A stretch of DNA of 64,000 bases from Rhodospirillales bacterium 24-66-33. Lineage in GTDB: Bacteria > Pseudomonadota > Alphaproteobacteria > Reyranellales > Reyranellaceae. The stretch is from contig NCHQ01000003.1 in assembly GCA_002281855.1 (NCBI GenBank), forward strand, positions 1 through 64,000, read 5' to 3'. The notes beneath the pieces are model-generated. The model ran no database searches, was not told the origin of the DNA, and worked only from the letters and a program-made list of their open reading frames with translations. This document shows, one piece after another, positions 45,952-54,287 of this stretch (its first letter is position 1; every line of letters begins with the position of its first letter). The translations under genes were made by a program, and so were the position numbers.

Positions 45952-46353
45952 TTAGACAACCACCGGCTTGCCGCTGATCAGGGCGGTGCCGGTCATCGCG
46001 GCGACCAGCTTGCCGTCGCCACGCACGACGTCGATGCGGTAGGTCGAGGCCTTGCTGGAGCGCGAGATTTCGACGGCCGTCGCGGTCAGCACGTCGCCCA
46101 GGCGGACAGCGACGCTGTAGACGATGTGCGCATCGATGCTGCCCGAGACGACGCCCTGTGAATTGCAGGCATAGCCGAAGGCGGCGTCTGCCAGGGTGAA
46201 GGTCAGGCCGCCATGACCGACGCCATTGAAGTTGAGGTGGCGCTCTTCGATCGCGACCTGCGTCACGGCCCGGCCGAGCGAGGCCTCGACGAAGTCGATG
46301 CCGAGAGTGCGGGTGAAGGCATCCCGCCGCGCCAGCGCAGAGACGTCGATCAT
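45952..46353 (-). CDS. PaaI-family hotdog thioesterase
   Basis: A 133-residue single hotdog domain: FVEASLGRAVTQVAIEERHL, then NFNGVGHGGLTFTLADAAFG and YACNSQG. The HGG and the Asp of LADAAF are the PaaI signature; the Asn of NFNGV and this Asp shape the active site. PaaI hydrolyses arylacetyl-CoA such as hydroxyphenylacetyl-CoA. The start overlaps the IorB stop by 4 bases, so the thioesterase is translated together with an enzyme that makes arylacetyl-CoA. Confidence 0.9.
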   Translation of the reverse strand: MIDVSALARRDAFTRTLGIDFVEASLGRAVTQVAIEERHLNFNGVGHGGLTFTLADAAFGYACNSQGVVSGSIDAHIVYSVAVRLGDVLTATAVEISRSSKASTYRIDVVRGDGKLVAAMTGTALISGKPVVV

Positions 46354-47855
46354 TCCGCGGCCTGCGGCATCCGGGGCGCCGCGGCGGCGATGGCGGCCAG
46401 CGTCTTCGCCAGCGACTCGCCCTCGGGATCGGCCAAAGCCGCAACGCGTGCGTTGGCGACGGCGTCGGCCGCAGCACGCGGCGTCATCCGGCCGGCCAGA
46501 GCGGGGGCAATCACCTCATCGCCAATGCGGCGATAGTTATCGAGGCCGCGCTTGTGGGTGTCGCCATAGCCCTTGATGAGGCGCGCCGATTCCGCGATCT
46601 CACGCGCGAGGTCGAGTCCCAGCGGCGCGGCGGCCCGGATCTGACCGAGCCAGCGCTCGATCTCGGCCTGTTCCTCGACATAGCGGGAGGTACGCGGCCG
46701 CCACCAGCGCAGGCCGGCCACCAGCCGCAGCCGCGCGAACCCGAGGATGGTCGTCGTGCGCACGTGCATCGAGAAGTAGGTCTTGCCAAGGCGGCCGGTC
46801 CGCCGGCCCCAGTCGATAAGACGGCGCGCCATCGCCGGCGGCAGGATCGCGGCGATCTCCTCGATGCCCGGCTTGAAATGCTCGGTGACCTCCAGCGGCT
46901 CGTGACCCTTCGCACGAACCTCGGCCCGCACGCGCGCCAACCGATCGGCCGAGGTCTTGGCCTGAGCCACCCGGATCACGTCCTCGAACGACATGCGCAC
47001 GGCGAGATGGCGCGCCACCTCGCGCAGCAGCTCGGCCGAGCCCAGCGCCGCGATCGCGTCGAGGCGATCGAGATAGAGCGCGGCATAGCGCCGGTCCTGA
47101 TAGGCCGTGAGCCGGCGAATGCCCTCCTCCACGACATCGAGACTCGTCGCCGGATAGGTTCGGCGCGCGCGCTCGATCAGATCCGCGACGCCCTGCACCG
47201 CCGTCTGCCGCTTGCGATGCTCCCGTACGGCCTGCTCAAGCTCGCCGCGCGCATGGCCGCGGCCGAAAGCGAAGGCCGCCAGGTTGGTGTCGACCGACTT
47301 GCCGGCGTGCCGGATCGCGGCTTCGAAGGCGCCGTCGGGAATCGGCAGCCTGCCCGAGCCTGCCAGTGCCCCCAGCAGAACCGCGTTGAGGACGCCGCCG
47401 GATTCCTCGGCCGCCTGGTCCATGTCGAACAGGATCTGCTCGCGGCTGCGCTCCTTGACCGCGCGCAGCAGCCGGCCGACGTCGAAGCTGCCGTCGCCCA
47501 TCGCCATGCGCTCGCCGATCGCCAGCACGCGGTGCGTCGAGGCGATCAGGGTCGTGCGGTCGGGCGTCACGAAGCCGTTGAAGATCATGCGGCCGGCTTC
47601 CAGCAGCTCGGTCGCCAGCGCGATATCGACCTCGCCGATCGCGGGATTGAGGGCCAGCACGGACGATGGGGCGGCGCCTGCCGGCATCACCTCGACATAG
47701 TAGGTCGTCGCGCCGGTGCGCTGCGCGACGCCCGGGATCTGCGTCGCCTGAACGCCAAGCCCCCGGCTCTGCGCCGCCGACACGATCCAGTCGCACAGCA
47801 CGCCGCCGCCATCGCCGCCCAGCGCGCCGATCAGGAGGGTGATGGGCTTAGGCAC
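46350..47855 (-). CDS. iorB: Indolepyruvate oxidoreductase subunit B with C-terminal extension
   Basis: A 501-residue protein starting at GTG 47855. The first 200 residues are the 2-oxoacid oxidoreductase gamma domain (LLIGALGGDGGGVLCDWIVS, IPGVAQRTGATTYYVEVMP). The rest is a long helical extension (DUF6537-like) found in proteobacterial IorB proteins: HVRTTTILGFARLRLVAGL and SARLIKGYGDTHKRGLDNY. With IorA it decarboxylates aryl-pyruvates to arylacetyl-CoA, reducing ferredoxin. The start overlaps the iorA stop by 8 bases. Confidence 0.9.
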   Translation of the reverse strand: MPKPITLLIGALGGDGGGVLCDWIVSAAQSRGLGVQATQIPGVAQRTGATTYYVEVMPAGAAPSSVLALNPAIGEVDIALATELLEAGRMIFNGFVTPDRTTLIASTHRVLAIGERMAMGDGSFDVGRLLRAVKERSREQILFDMDQAAEESGGVLNAVLLGALAGSGRLPIPDGAFEAAIRHAGKSVDTNLAAFAFGRGHARGELEQAVREHRKRQTAVQGVADLIERARRTYPATSLDVVEEGIRRLTAYQDRRYAALYLDRLDAIAALGSAELLREVARHLAVRMSFEDVIRVAQAKTSADRLARVRAEVRAKGHEPLEVTEHFKPGIEEIAAILPPAMARRLIDWGRRTGRLGKTYFSMHVRTTTILGFARLRLVAGLRWWRPRTSRYVEEQAEIERWLGQIRAAAPLGLDLAREIAESARLIKGYGDTHKRGLDNYRRIGDEVIAPALAGRMTPRAAADAVANARVAALADPEGESLAKTLAAIAAAAPRMPQAAE

Positions 47856-50004
47856 CCGCCATCGCCCCGATCACTTTCGACCGGACCTTCCATTTCAGGC
47901 GATCCCACCAGGTCGCGTTCTGGACGATGTCGGCCTTGTAGAAGGACGGGCACAGCACGGCGGCATCGGCCACCTCGCCGCACAGACCGCAGCCCACGCA
48001 GCCGTTGTTGACGCTGGCCACCGGATCGCTGCGCAGTGGATCGGGGCTGGGTTTCACCACCAGCGACGGGCAACCGGAGAGACGGATGCAGGAATGGTCG
48101 CCGGTGCAGACCTCATCGTCGACGCCGTAGCGCGTGCGCACCACGCGCTCGCCGCGTTTCAGCTGGGCGGCGATCTGCGGGCGAATGCGGCGCTGGCGCG
48201 CGAGCTGGCATTCGCCGTCGGCCACGATGACCTTGAGGCCCTTGTCGTCCGTGCTCATCGCCTCTCGGAGCGTTTTGAGCATCGTGCCGACATTGTAGGT
48301 CCGGATGGTGCGCAGCCAGCCGACCCCCATCGCCTTCAGCGTGGCGGCGATGTCCGACGTCGTCTCGCCGTCGCGGCGATTGCCCGATGTGTTGGGAATG
48401 AACTGGGCGCCGGTGGCCGAGGTGTAGCCGTTCTGCATGATGACCAGCACGCGGTCGCCGCGATTGAACATCGACGAGGCGACGCCGCTCAGCAGGCCGT
48501 TGTGCCAGAAGCCACCATCGCCCATCACCGAGATGGTGCGCTTCTGCATCACCGGCGCCACCGCGCCGGCGGCTGCCAGCGACATTCCGAACCCCAGGAT
48601 GGAATTGCCGAGATTGAAGGGCGCCAGGGTCGCGAAGGAGTGGCAGCCGATGTCGCTCGAAATGTGGACCTTGCCGACCTCGCGTTCGAGCAGCTTGATG
48701 GCCGAGAAGACCGGCCGCTCGGGGCATCCCACGCAGAAGCCCGGCGGACGCAGCGGCAGCGGCCCGCCCAGCAGGCGCTGCGCCTCGGTGCGTCCGGCTC
48801 GCGCCGCCTCGAACCGCTCGCGCGGGCCGCTGAGATCGATGTCGTTGGCCGACTGGGCGAAGAACTTGAGCAGGCCTTCGGTCACCACCTCGGCGGTGTA
48901 CTCGCCGGCCATGGGCAGCACGTCCTTGCCGTAGATCTTGGTGTCGATGTCGCGCTTGCGCAGCAGGACGTGAATGGCCTGCTCGATATAATCCGGCGCG
49001 CCTTCCTCGACGACCAGCACGGCGCGCTTGCCCTTGCAAAAGTCGGCGATCTGGTCGGGCGCCAGCGGGTGCGTGACGTTCAGCACCAGCGTCGGGATCT
49101 TGCCCTCGACCTCCAGCCGGTCGAGGCCACGCACCAGCACGTTGGTGATGCCGCCCTGCACGATGATGCCGAGATCGGACCGCTCGCCGGGCAGATGTTC
49201 GTTCAGCCCGTGCTCGACGATGAAGCGTTCGGCGGCGGGCTGGCGGACCTCGACCTTGATCTTCTCGTGCGCATAGGTCGATGGCGGATGCGAGATGCGG
49301 TCGTAATTGTGCGCGGCGGGTTCGGCGAGCCGATGATTGCGCGAAATGGCCGGCGGAACGTTGTCCTTGGCCACGAACTCACCGGTGACGTGGCAGGCGC
49401 GGATACGCAGTTCCATCATCACCGGCGTGTTGGTCGCCTCCGAGAGTTCGAACGCCTTCTCGGTACAGCGCACCATGGTCGGCAGCGAGGGCCGCGGATC
49501 CATCAGCCAGACAGAGGATTTCAACGCATAGGCTTGCGTGCGCTCCTGGATGACCGAGGCGCCCTCGCCGTAATCCTCGCCCACCACGATCAGCGCGCCG
49601 CCGATCACACCGGGCGAGGCGAGATTGGAGAGCGCATCGGCTGCGACGTTGGTGCCGACGATCGACTTCCAGGTAACGCAGCCGCGCATCGGATAGTTGA
49701 TCGACGCGCCAAGCAGCGCCGCGGCGGAAGATTCGTTGGTGCAGGTCTCCAGATGGACGCCGAGTTCATCCAGCAGGTCCTGAGACTCGACCAGCACGTC
49801 GACCAGATGCGAGACCGGCGCGCCCTGATAGCCGCCGACATAGGAGACGCCCGACTGGAGGATCGCCTTGGTGACGGCGAGAATCCCCTCGCCCCGAAAT
49901 ACTTCGCCGTCGCCCAGCCTGAGGGCCCGTACTTCCTCGCTGAAGGAGCGCTCGGGGTTGGTCCGCTGGGAAACGGGAAGTTGGGCCGCCGGCTGGTCGA
50001 GCAT
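47848..50004 (-). CDS. iorA: Indolepyruvate:ferredoxin oxidoreductase subunit A
   Basis: A 718-residue catalytic subunit starting at ATG 50004. The N-terminal pyrimidine domain begins GDGEVFRGEGILAVTKAIL, with GGYQGAPVSHLVDVL and ETCTNESSAAALLGASINY. The TPP-binding domain has FCVGCPERPVF and GDGGFWHNGLLSGVASSMFN. The C-terminus is a ferredoxin module with cysteines in GDHSCIRLSGCPSL and NNGCVGCGLCGEVADAAVLC, enough for a [4Fe-4S] cluster or two. It oxidatively decarboxylates arylpyruvates from Trp, Phe and Tyr transamination. The DTW gene ends 17 bases upstream and may be in the same transcript. Confidence 0.93.
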   Translation of the reverse strand: MLDQPAAQLPVSQRTNPERSFSEEVRALRLGDGEVFRGEGILAVTKAILQSGVSYVGGYQGAPVSHLVDVLVESQDLLDELGVHLETCTNESSAAALLGASINYPMRGCVTWKSIVGTNVAADALSNLASPGVIGGALIVVGEDYGEGASVIQERTQAYALKSSVWLMDPRPSLPTMVRCTEKAFELSEATNTPVMMELRIRACHVTGEFVAKDNVPPAISRNHRLAEPAAHNYDRISHPPSTYAHEKIKVEVRQPAAERFIVEHGLNEHLPGERSDLGIIVQGGITNVLVRGLDRLEVEGKIPTLVLNVTHPLAPDQIADFCKGKRAVLVVEEGAPDYIEQAIHVLLRKRDIDTKIYGKDVLPMAGEYTAEVVTEGLLKFFAQSANDIDLSGPRERFEAARAGRTEAQRLLGGPLPLRPPGFCVGCPERPVFSAIKLLEREVGKVHISSDIGCHSFATLAPFNLGNSILGFGMSLAAAGAVAPVMQKRTISVMGDGGFWHNGLLSGVASSMFNRGDRVLVIMQNGYTSATGAQFIPNTSGNRRDGETTSDIAATLKAMGVGWLRTIRTYNVGTMLKTLREAMSTDDKGLKVIVADGECQLARQRRIRPQIAAQLKRGERVVRTRYGVDDEVCTGDHSCIRLSGCPSLVVKPSPDPLRSDPVASVNNGCVGCGLCGEVADAAVLCPSFYKADIVQNATWWDRLKWKVRSKVIGAMAGA

Positions 50005-50021
50005 GGGCGGAAGTATAGGGA

Positions 50022-50621
50022 CTAACGGCGGACGCGACGATCCCGTTTGGAATCCCGCACACCCTCTTGGCGCGCTTTCGCCAGCAGGGCGCGAAACGGC
50101 ACGAGGAGTTTCTCCCGCACTGCAGCATCGCCCTCGAGGACCTGGAGCGAGAGCGCCACCGCTTCCAGGGTCGAGACCGCGTCGGGCCGCGCCTCGCGCC
50201 GCAGGTCGCCGTAGAGCGACGGACCGTCCGGCACCACGACGAAGCGGCGCAGCTTGGTCAGCCACGCATTGCGCCACCACAGCGCCTTGGCCTGTGCCCA
50301 GTTGCCGTCGAGGGCGATCAAGCCCTTCAAGCCGGCACGCGCCTCTTCCTGGTCAGGCAGCGGCTGGCCCTTGCCATCGATGGCGACCAGCGGACTCGTC
50401 TGGCCTTTGGTCTGGGTCGAGCCGAGATAGAGCACGCCCCAGTCGCGCGGCTCGGCCGCCTCCCCCAGCGCATGGGCGAGATTGCGCCACGACAGGCCGA
50501 TCACGACCCGGCCATTGGCCAGCGAATCGCAGAGCAGGCGTGCCGTACCCAGCACGCGGTCCTGCTCCTGCGGGTGCTGCAGCACCAGGATCGAAACCTT
50601 GTTGTCCACCGTCTGCGACAT
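50022..50621 (-). CDS. DTW-domain protein (tRNA aminocarboxypropyltransferase-like), without zinc cysteines
   Basis: A 199-residue DTW/TapT-type protein: ILVLQHPQEQDRVLGTAR at the N-terminus, LIALDGNWAQAKALWWRN with the D-G-x-W hallmark (about residue 105), and STLEAVALSL near the end. In E. coli TapT adds the acp group to U47 of tRNAs. Two oddities: the hallmark Thr of DGTW is Asn here, and the N-terminal CxxC-rich segment of most members is absent. It may be a divergent subfamily. Divergent from the gene at 50657, with a 35-base gap. Confidence 0.78.
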   Translation of the reverse strand: MSQTVDNKVSILVLQHPQEQDRVLGTARLLCDSLANGRVVIGLSWRNLAHALGEAAEPRDWGVLYLGSTQTKGQTSPLVAIDGKGQPLPDQEEARAGLKGLIALDGNWAQAKALWWRNAWLTKLRRFVVVPDGPSLYGDLRREARPDAVSTLEAVALSLQVLEGDAAVREKLLVPFRALLAKARQEGVRDSKRDRRVRR

Positions 50622-50656
50622 GGCCGAGGGTATAGCCTCCCGGCTAGGGTTGCGCG

Positions 50657-51460
50657 ATGCCTCTTAGCCCCGTCGTTCCCGTCCTCGTGTTCGATAGCGT
50701 GACCAAGCTGCCGCCCGAAGCGGACGGCGCGGTCGTGATCGGTGCCAGCCACGCGGCCGTGTATGCCGCCTACATGTCGGCAAAGTTCGGCTGCCGCGCC
50801 GCGATCCACCACGACGCCGGGATCGGCAAGGACGAAGCTGGGATCAGCGGCCTCGCCTATGCCGATGGGCTCGGTATGGCGATGGCGGCCGTGGCGACGG
50901 ACAGTGCCCGCATCGGCGACGGTGCGGACCTGGAGGCACGAGGCACCATCAGCCGCGCGAACAGGCTCGCGGCGGCCTGTGGGGTGGCGCCCGGCATGTC
51001 GGCCCGCGAGGCGGCTGAGCGGCTGAAGCAGGCGCCGTGGCCGCACTCGATGCCGCCTGCCAAGGGAGAAAGCCGCCACGAGGTCGACGGCGCCGTCTGC
51101 GCCGATTCGGCCACGCTGTTGCTGCCGGAGGATCGCGGTCGCATCGTCGCGACAGGCAGTCACGGCGCACTCAACTCCTACAAGGCGACGGCGCCGTTCC
51201 GGCCGCTGTTGCTGATGTTCAACGATGCGGGCTTCGGCGCCGACCGCGGCGGCGTGCTGGCGCTGCCCGAACTCGACAGGGAGGGTATCGCCGCCATCGC
51301 AGTCGCTGCGCAATCGGCGCGGATCGGCGACGGCCGCTCCACCTTGCAGGACGGAACGATTTCGGACGTAAACGCAACCGCATACCGGCTCGGCGCAAGG
51401 GTGGGCGGCTCCGCGCTTGCACTCGCACGCATGCTGGCGGAAAAGTCGGGACAAAGCTGA
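50657..51460 (+). CDS. Internally duplicated protein of unknown family
   Basis: A 267-residue soluble protein I do not recognise. It consists of two homologous halves. Half 1 (about 22-120) has VVIGASHAAVYAAY, HHDAGIGKDEAGI, SARIGDGADLEARGTISRAN. Half 2 (about 155-262) has IVATGSHGALNSY, FNDAGFGADRGGV, SARIGDGRSTLQDGTISDVN. The shared pattern SH.A..., (H/N)DAG.G.D..G, SARIGDG, GTIS..N suggests a pseudo-dimeric enzyme or binding fold with acidic and Gly turns. No signal peptide or membrane segment. It is followed at 18 bases by a biotinyl-carrier gene and then a permease gene, so a link to carboxyl-group chemistry is possible. Confidence 0.75.
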   Translation: MPLSPVVPVLVFDSVTKLPPEADGAVVIGASHAAVYAAYMSAKFGCRAAIHHDAGIGKDEAGISGLAYADGLGMAMAAVATDSARIGDGADLEARGTISRANRLAAACGVAPGMSAREAAERLKQAPWPHSMPPAKGESRHEVDGAVCADSATLLLPEDRGRIVATGSHGALNSYKATAPFRPLLLMFNDAGFGADRGGVLALPELDREGIAAIAVAAQSARIGDGRSTLQDGTISDVNATAYRLGARVGGSALALARMLAEKSGQS

Positions 51461-51478
51461 ACGGGAGACGCTTGGGGC

Positions 51479-51700
51479 ATGGCCGTCGTCAATGTGAAGT
51501 CGGAGATCGCCGGCAATGTCTGGAAGATCCAGGTCAAGGTTGGGGATCGAATCGAGGCCGAGGGCGAGATCATGATCCTCGAATCGATGAAGATGGAAAT
51601 TCCGGTGCTGTCGCCCAAGGCGGGCGTCATCAAGGAACTCAAGGTCAGCGAAGGCGAGGCAATCGGCGAAGGCCAGCTCGTGGCCGTGCTCGATGCGTAA
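51479..51700 (+). CDS. Stand-alone biotinyl (biotin carboxyl carrier) domain
   Basis: A 73-residue protein that is nothing but a biotinyl domain: KSEIAGNVWKIQVKVGDRIE, then MILESMKMEIPVLSPKAGVI and GQLVAVLDA. The biotin attachment Lys is in ESMKME (about residue 38). It lacks the N-terminal linker of AccB. Free-standing carriers of this size serve acyl-CoA or urea-type carboxylases and some decarboxylases. No biotin carboxylase lies next to it; the nearest in the window is the AtuF-like protein, which has its own biotinyl domain. The end overlaps the YeiH gene by 8 bases. Confidence 0.92.
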   Translation: MAVVNVKSEIAGNVWKIQVKVGDRIEAEGEIMILESMKMEIPVLSPKAGVIKELKVSEGEAIGEGQLVAVLDA

Positions 51701-52751
51701 CAGCGCCGTCGCCACCGACCTCGCCAAGCTCTGGGCTCCCGACAATCTCCGCCGCTCGGCACCGGGCATCGCCCTGTGCGCCGTCATCGCGGCCGTCGCC
51801 TACTATGCCGACACCAGGAGCCTGCTGCGCTTCGGCGCAGTCTGGGTGCCACCGCTGATCCTGACCCTGGTCATCGGCATGGCCCTGCAGCCGCTGTCGG
51901 CCAGGCCCGCGCTGAAGCCCGGCCTCGAATTCGCGGGCCGCACGCTGCTGCGGATTGGCGTCGCCCTGCTGGGCGCGCGGCTGACCCTCGGCAATCTCGT
52001 CGAGGGCGGCGCGCTGCCCATCGTCGTGGCCATCGCGGCGGTCGGCTGCACCATCGTGTTCGGCGCCTGGGCGGCGCGCCTGTTCGGCCTCAGCCAGAAT
52101 TTCGGCCTGCTCACCGGCTGCGCCACCGGCGTCTGCGGCGCGGCCGCGGCAATGGCCGCGTCGGCCGTGCTGCCCAAGCACGAAAACTCCGACCGCGACC
52201 TCGCCTTCACCGTGATGGGCGTCAACTTCCTCAGCACGGTCGTCATGGTGATCTATCCCACCCTGCGCGAGGTGCTGGGCTTCTCCTTGTTCGAGATGGG
52301 CGTGTTCCTGGGCGGCGCGATCCACGACGTGGCGCAGGTTGCGGGCGCCGGCCAGACCATGGGCCCGCAGGTGCTGAGCGACGCGATCATCACCAAGCTG
52401 CTGCGCGTAGCAGCCCTCTTGCCGGCCATCGCCGGCATCGCCTGGTGGGTCGCCCGGAGCGGCGGCCCGCAGACCTCGGCGCGACCGACGCCTCCCGTCT
52501 TCCTGTTCGGCTTCCTGGCTCTCGCCGCACTCAACTCGCTGGGCGTCATTCCCGCTGGCGTGCGCGACGCGGTCGGACAGATCTCGGCCTTCCTGATCAT
52601 CACCGCCATCGCGGCGCTGGGCATGAAGACCTCGCTGCTGGCGCTGGTCCGCATCGGCATGGCCCCGGTGATGCTGCTCATCACCGAGACGATCTTCGTC
52701 GGCCTTCTGGTCGTCGGCCTGATCTACGGCCTACGATTGGCGGGGCTTTAA
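51693..52751 (+). CDS. yeiH: YeiH/UPF0324 family membrane protein
   Basis: A 352-residue membrane protein with about ten hydrophobic segments. Family signatures are LRIGVALLGARLTLGN, GLLTGCATGVCGAAAAMAAS and GGAIHDVAQVAGAGQTMG. YeiH-type proteins are putative sulfate or sulfonate exporters, or anion carriers of uncertain substrate. The ATG overlaps the biotinyl-domain gene, and the stop overlaps the convergent Bug gene stop. Its close coupling with a biotin carrier is unusual and could mean a carboxylate substrate. Confidence 0.9.
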   Translation: MRNSAVATDLAKLWAPDNLRRSAPGIALCAVIAAVAYYADTRSLLRFGAVWVPPLILTLVIGMALQPLSARPALKPGLEFAGRTLLRIGVALLGARLTLGNLVEGGALPIVVAIAAVGCTIVFGAWAARLFGLSQNFGLLTGCATGVCGAAAAMAASAVLPKHENSDRDLAFTVMGVNFLSTVVMVIYPTLREVLGFSLFEMGVFLGGAIHDVAQVAGAGQTMGPQVLSDAIITKLLRVAALLPAIAGIAWWVARSGGPQTSARPTPPVFLFGFLALAALNSLGVIPAGVRDAVGQISAFLIITAIAALGMKTSLLALVRIGMAPVMLLITETIFVGLLVVGLIYGLRLAGL

Positions 52752-53731
52752 GTCCCCGGCTTGGTGCCGGTCGCCTTCACGACCGCGCCCCAGGTGTCGA
52801 TTTCATTCTTGATGAACTCGGCGAACTGGATGGGCGTGCCCGGTGCCGGCAGGGCCGCGCGCTGCTCGATAAGCTTGATGACCGCCTCGTCGTTCAGCAG
52901 CGTCTGCATGTCCCGGCTGACCTTGGCCACGATCTCCAGCGGCGTCCGTGCCGGAGCCGCGAGGCCCGACCAGCCGGCGGCGTTGAAGCCCGGGAAGGTG
53001 GCTGCAATCAACGGAATCTTGTCGAGCGGCGGCGGCGCCGGGCGCGACGTCGTCACGGCGATCGCCTTGATGCGACCGTCCTTGATGTGATTGAGCGCGG
53101 ACGCCGTGCTGTCCATCATCAGCTTGACGTGCCCGCCGAGCAGGTCGGCCATCGCCGGGCCGCTGCCTTTGTACGGAATGTGCACGATATCGACGTCGGC
53201 CTTGAGCTTGAACAGCTCCATGCTGAGATGCTGCGAGGTGCCGGGGCCGGCCGAGGCGTAGGAAAGCTGGCCCGGCTCCTTCTTGGCCAGCGCGATCAGC
53301 TCTGCGAGCGTGTTCACCGGCAGGCTCGGATGGGCCACGATCACCAGCGGTACGAGGAAGATGTTGGAGATCGGCAGAAAGTCGGTCAGCGGCTTGTAGG
53401 GCAGGTCCGGATAGAGGCTGGGATTGACGCCGAAGGTGCCGCTCGACACGACCATGAGCGTATAGCCGTCGGGCGCCGCCATCTTGCCGTACTCGGTGGC
53501 CGGGATGCCGCTGCCGCCGCCCTTGTTCTCGACGATGACCTGCTGCTTCCACTTTTCCGACAGCTTTTCCGCCATCAGGCGCGCGAATATGTCGGCAGCC
53601 TGCCCCGGCGGAAACGGTACGACGAAGCGCACGGGCTTGTTGGGCCATGCGGATTGCGCGATGGCCGGAGCGGCAAGCGCTGCGCCCGCCGCCCCTGCGA
53701 ACGCCATGACATGGCGACGCGTCGGATTCAT
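52748..53731 (-). CDS. Bug/TctC tripartite tricarboxylate transporter binding protein, orphan 2
   Basis: A 327-residue Bug protein starting at ATG 53731 (GGGAGG upstream). The signal has a twin-arginine (NPTRRHVMAFAGAAGAALA, ending AIAQ). Family motifs are WPNKPVRFVVPFPPGQAADI, GGGSGIPATEYGKMAAPD, GYTLMVVSSGTFGVNPSLY and IPYKGSGPAMADLLGG. No TctAB membrane genes are in the window. It is clearly diverged from the Bug protein at 33499. Convergent with yeiH, with overlapping stop codons. Confidence 0.9.
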   Translation of the reverse strand: MNPTRRHVMAFAGAAGAALAAPAIAQSAWPNKPVRFVVPFPPGQAADIFARLMAEKLSEKWKQQVIVENKGGGSGIPATEYGKMAAPDGYTLMVVSSGTFGVNPSLYPDLPYKPLTDFLPISNIFLVPLVIVAHPSLPVNTLAELIALAKKEPGQLSYASAGPGTSQHLSMELFKLKADVDIVHIPYKGSGPAMADLLGGHVKLMMDSTASALNHIKDGRIKAIAVTTSRPAPPPLDKIPLIAATFPGFNAAGWSGLAAPARTPLEIVAKVSRDMQTLLNDEAVIKLIEQRAALPAPGTPIQFAEFIKNEIDTWGAVVKATGTKPGT

Positions 53732-53792
53732 TTCTGGAGCCTCCCGGTTCGTTTGGAGTGACAGGGTAGCACATGCCCCCGAAAATGACCCC

Positions 53793-54287
53793 ATGACAGG
53801 CAGGATTGACATCGCTCCGCCCCGCGATACGGCAGACTTCGACGCCATCGCCGAACTGGTGCGGGAATATTCGGGCTCGCTCGGCTTCTCCCTCGACTAT
53901 CAGGGTTTCGAAGCAGAGCTTGCGGACCTCCGTGCAAAGTATGGCCCGCCGGGCGGCGCCCTGCTGCTGGCGCGGGTCGACGGTGTGCCGGCGGGTACCG
54001 TGGCGCTGCGCCAGCTGGAGCCGGGCATCGGCGAGATGAAGCGCCTTTATGTCAGACCGGACTTCCGGCGGGAGCGCACCGAGGCCGGAAACTCGATCGG
54101 CCGCGAGCTCGCATTACGCATCGTCGAGGCAGCGCGCGCCTGCGGTCACCGACGTCTCAGGCTGGACACAATCGGTCCCCAAATGGAGCCCGCGGTCAGG
54201 CTCTATCGGACGATGGGCTTCACCGAGATCGCGCCCTATTACCCCAGTCCGGTGCCCGGCAACGTTTACATGGAACTGATCCTTTGA
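53793..54287 (+). CDS. GNAT-family N-acetyltransferase, small
   Basis: A 164-residue acetyltransferase. ATG 53793 gives MTGRIDIAPPRDTADFDAIA. The core is GEMKRLYVRPDFRRERTEAG, a variant of motif A in which R-x-x-G is altered, then ALRIVEAARACGHRRLRLDT and AVRLYRTMGFTEIAPYY. The substrate is unknown. Its stop overlaps the TTG start of the MaoC gene, so the two are coupled. Confidence 0.82.
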   Translation: MTGRIDIAPPRDTADFDAIAELVREYSGSLGFSLDYQGFEAELADLRAKYGPPGGALLLARVDGVPAGTVALRQLEPGIGEMKRLYVRPDFRRERTEAGNSIGRELALRIVEAARACGHRRLRLDTIGPQMEPAVRLYRTMGFTEIAPYYPSPVPGNVYMELIL

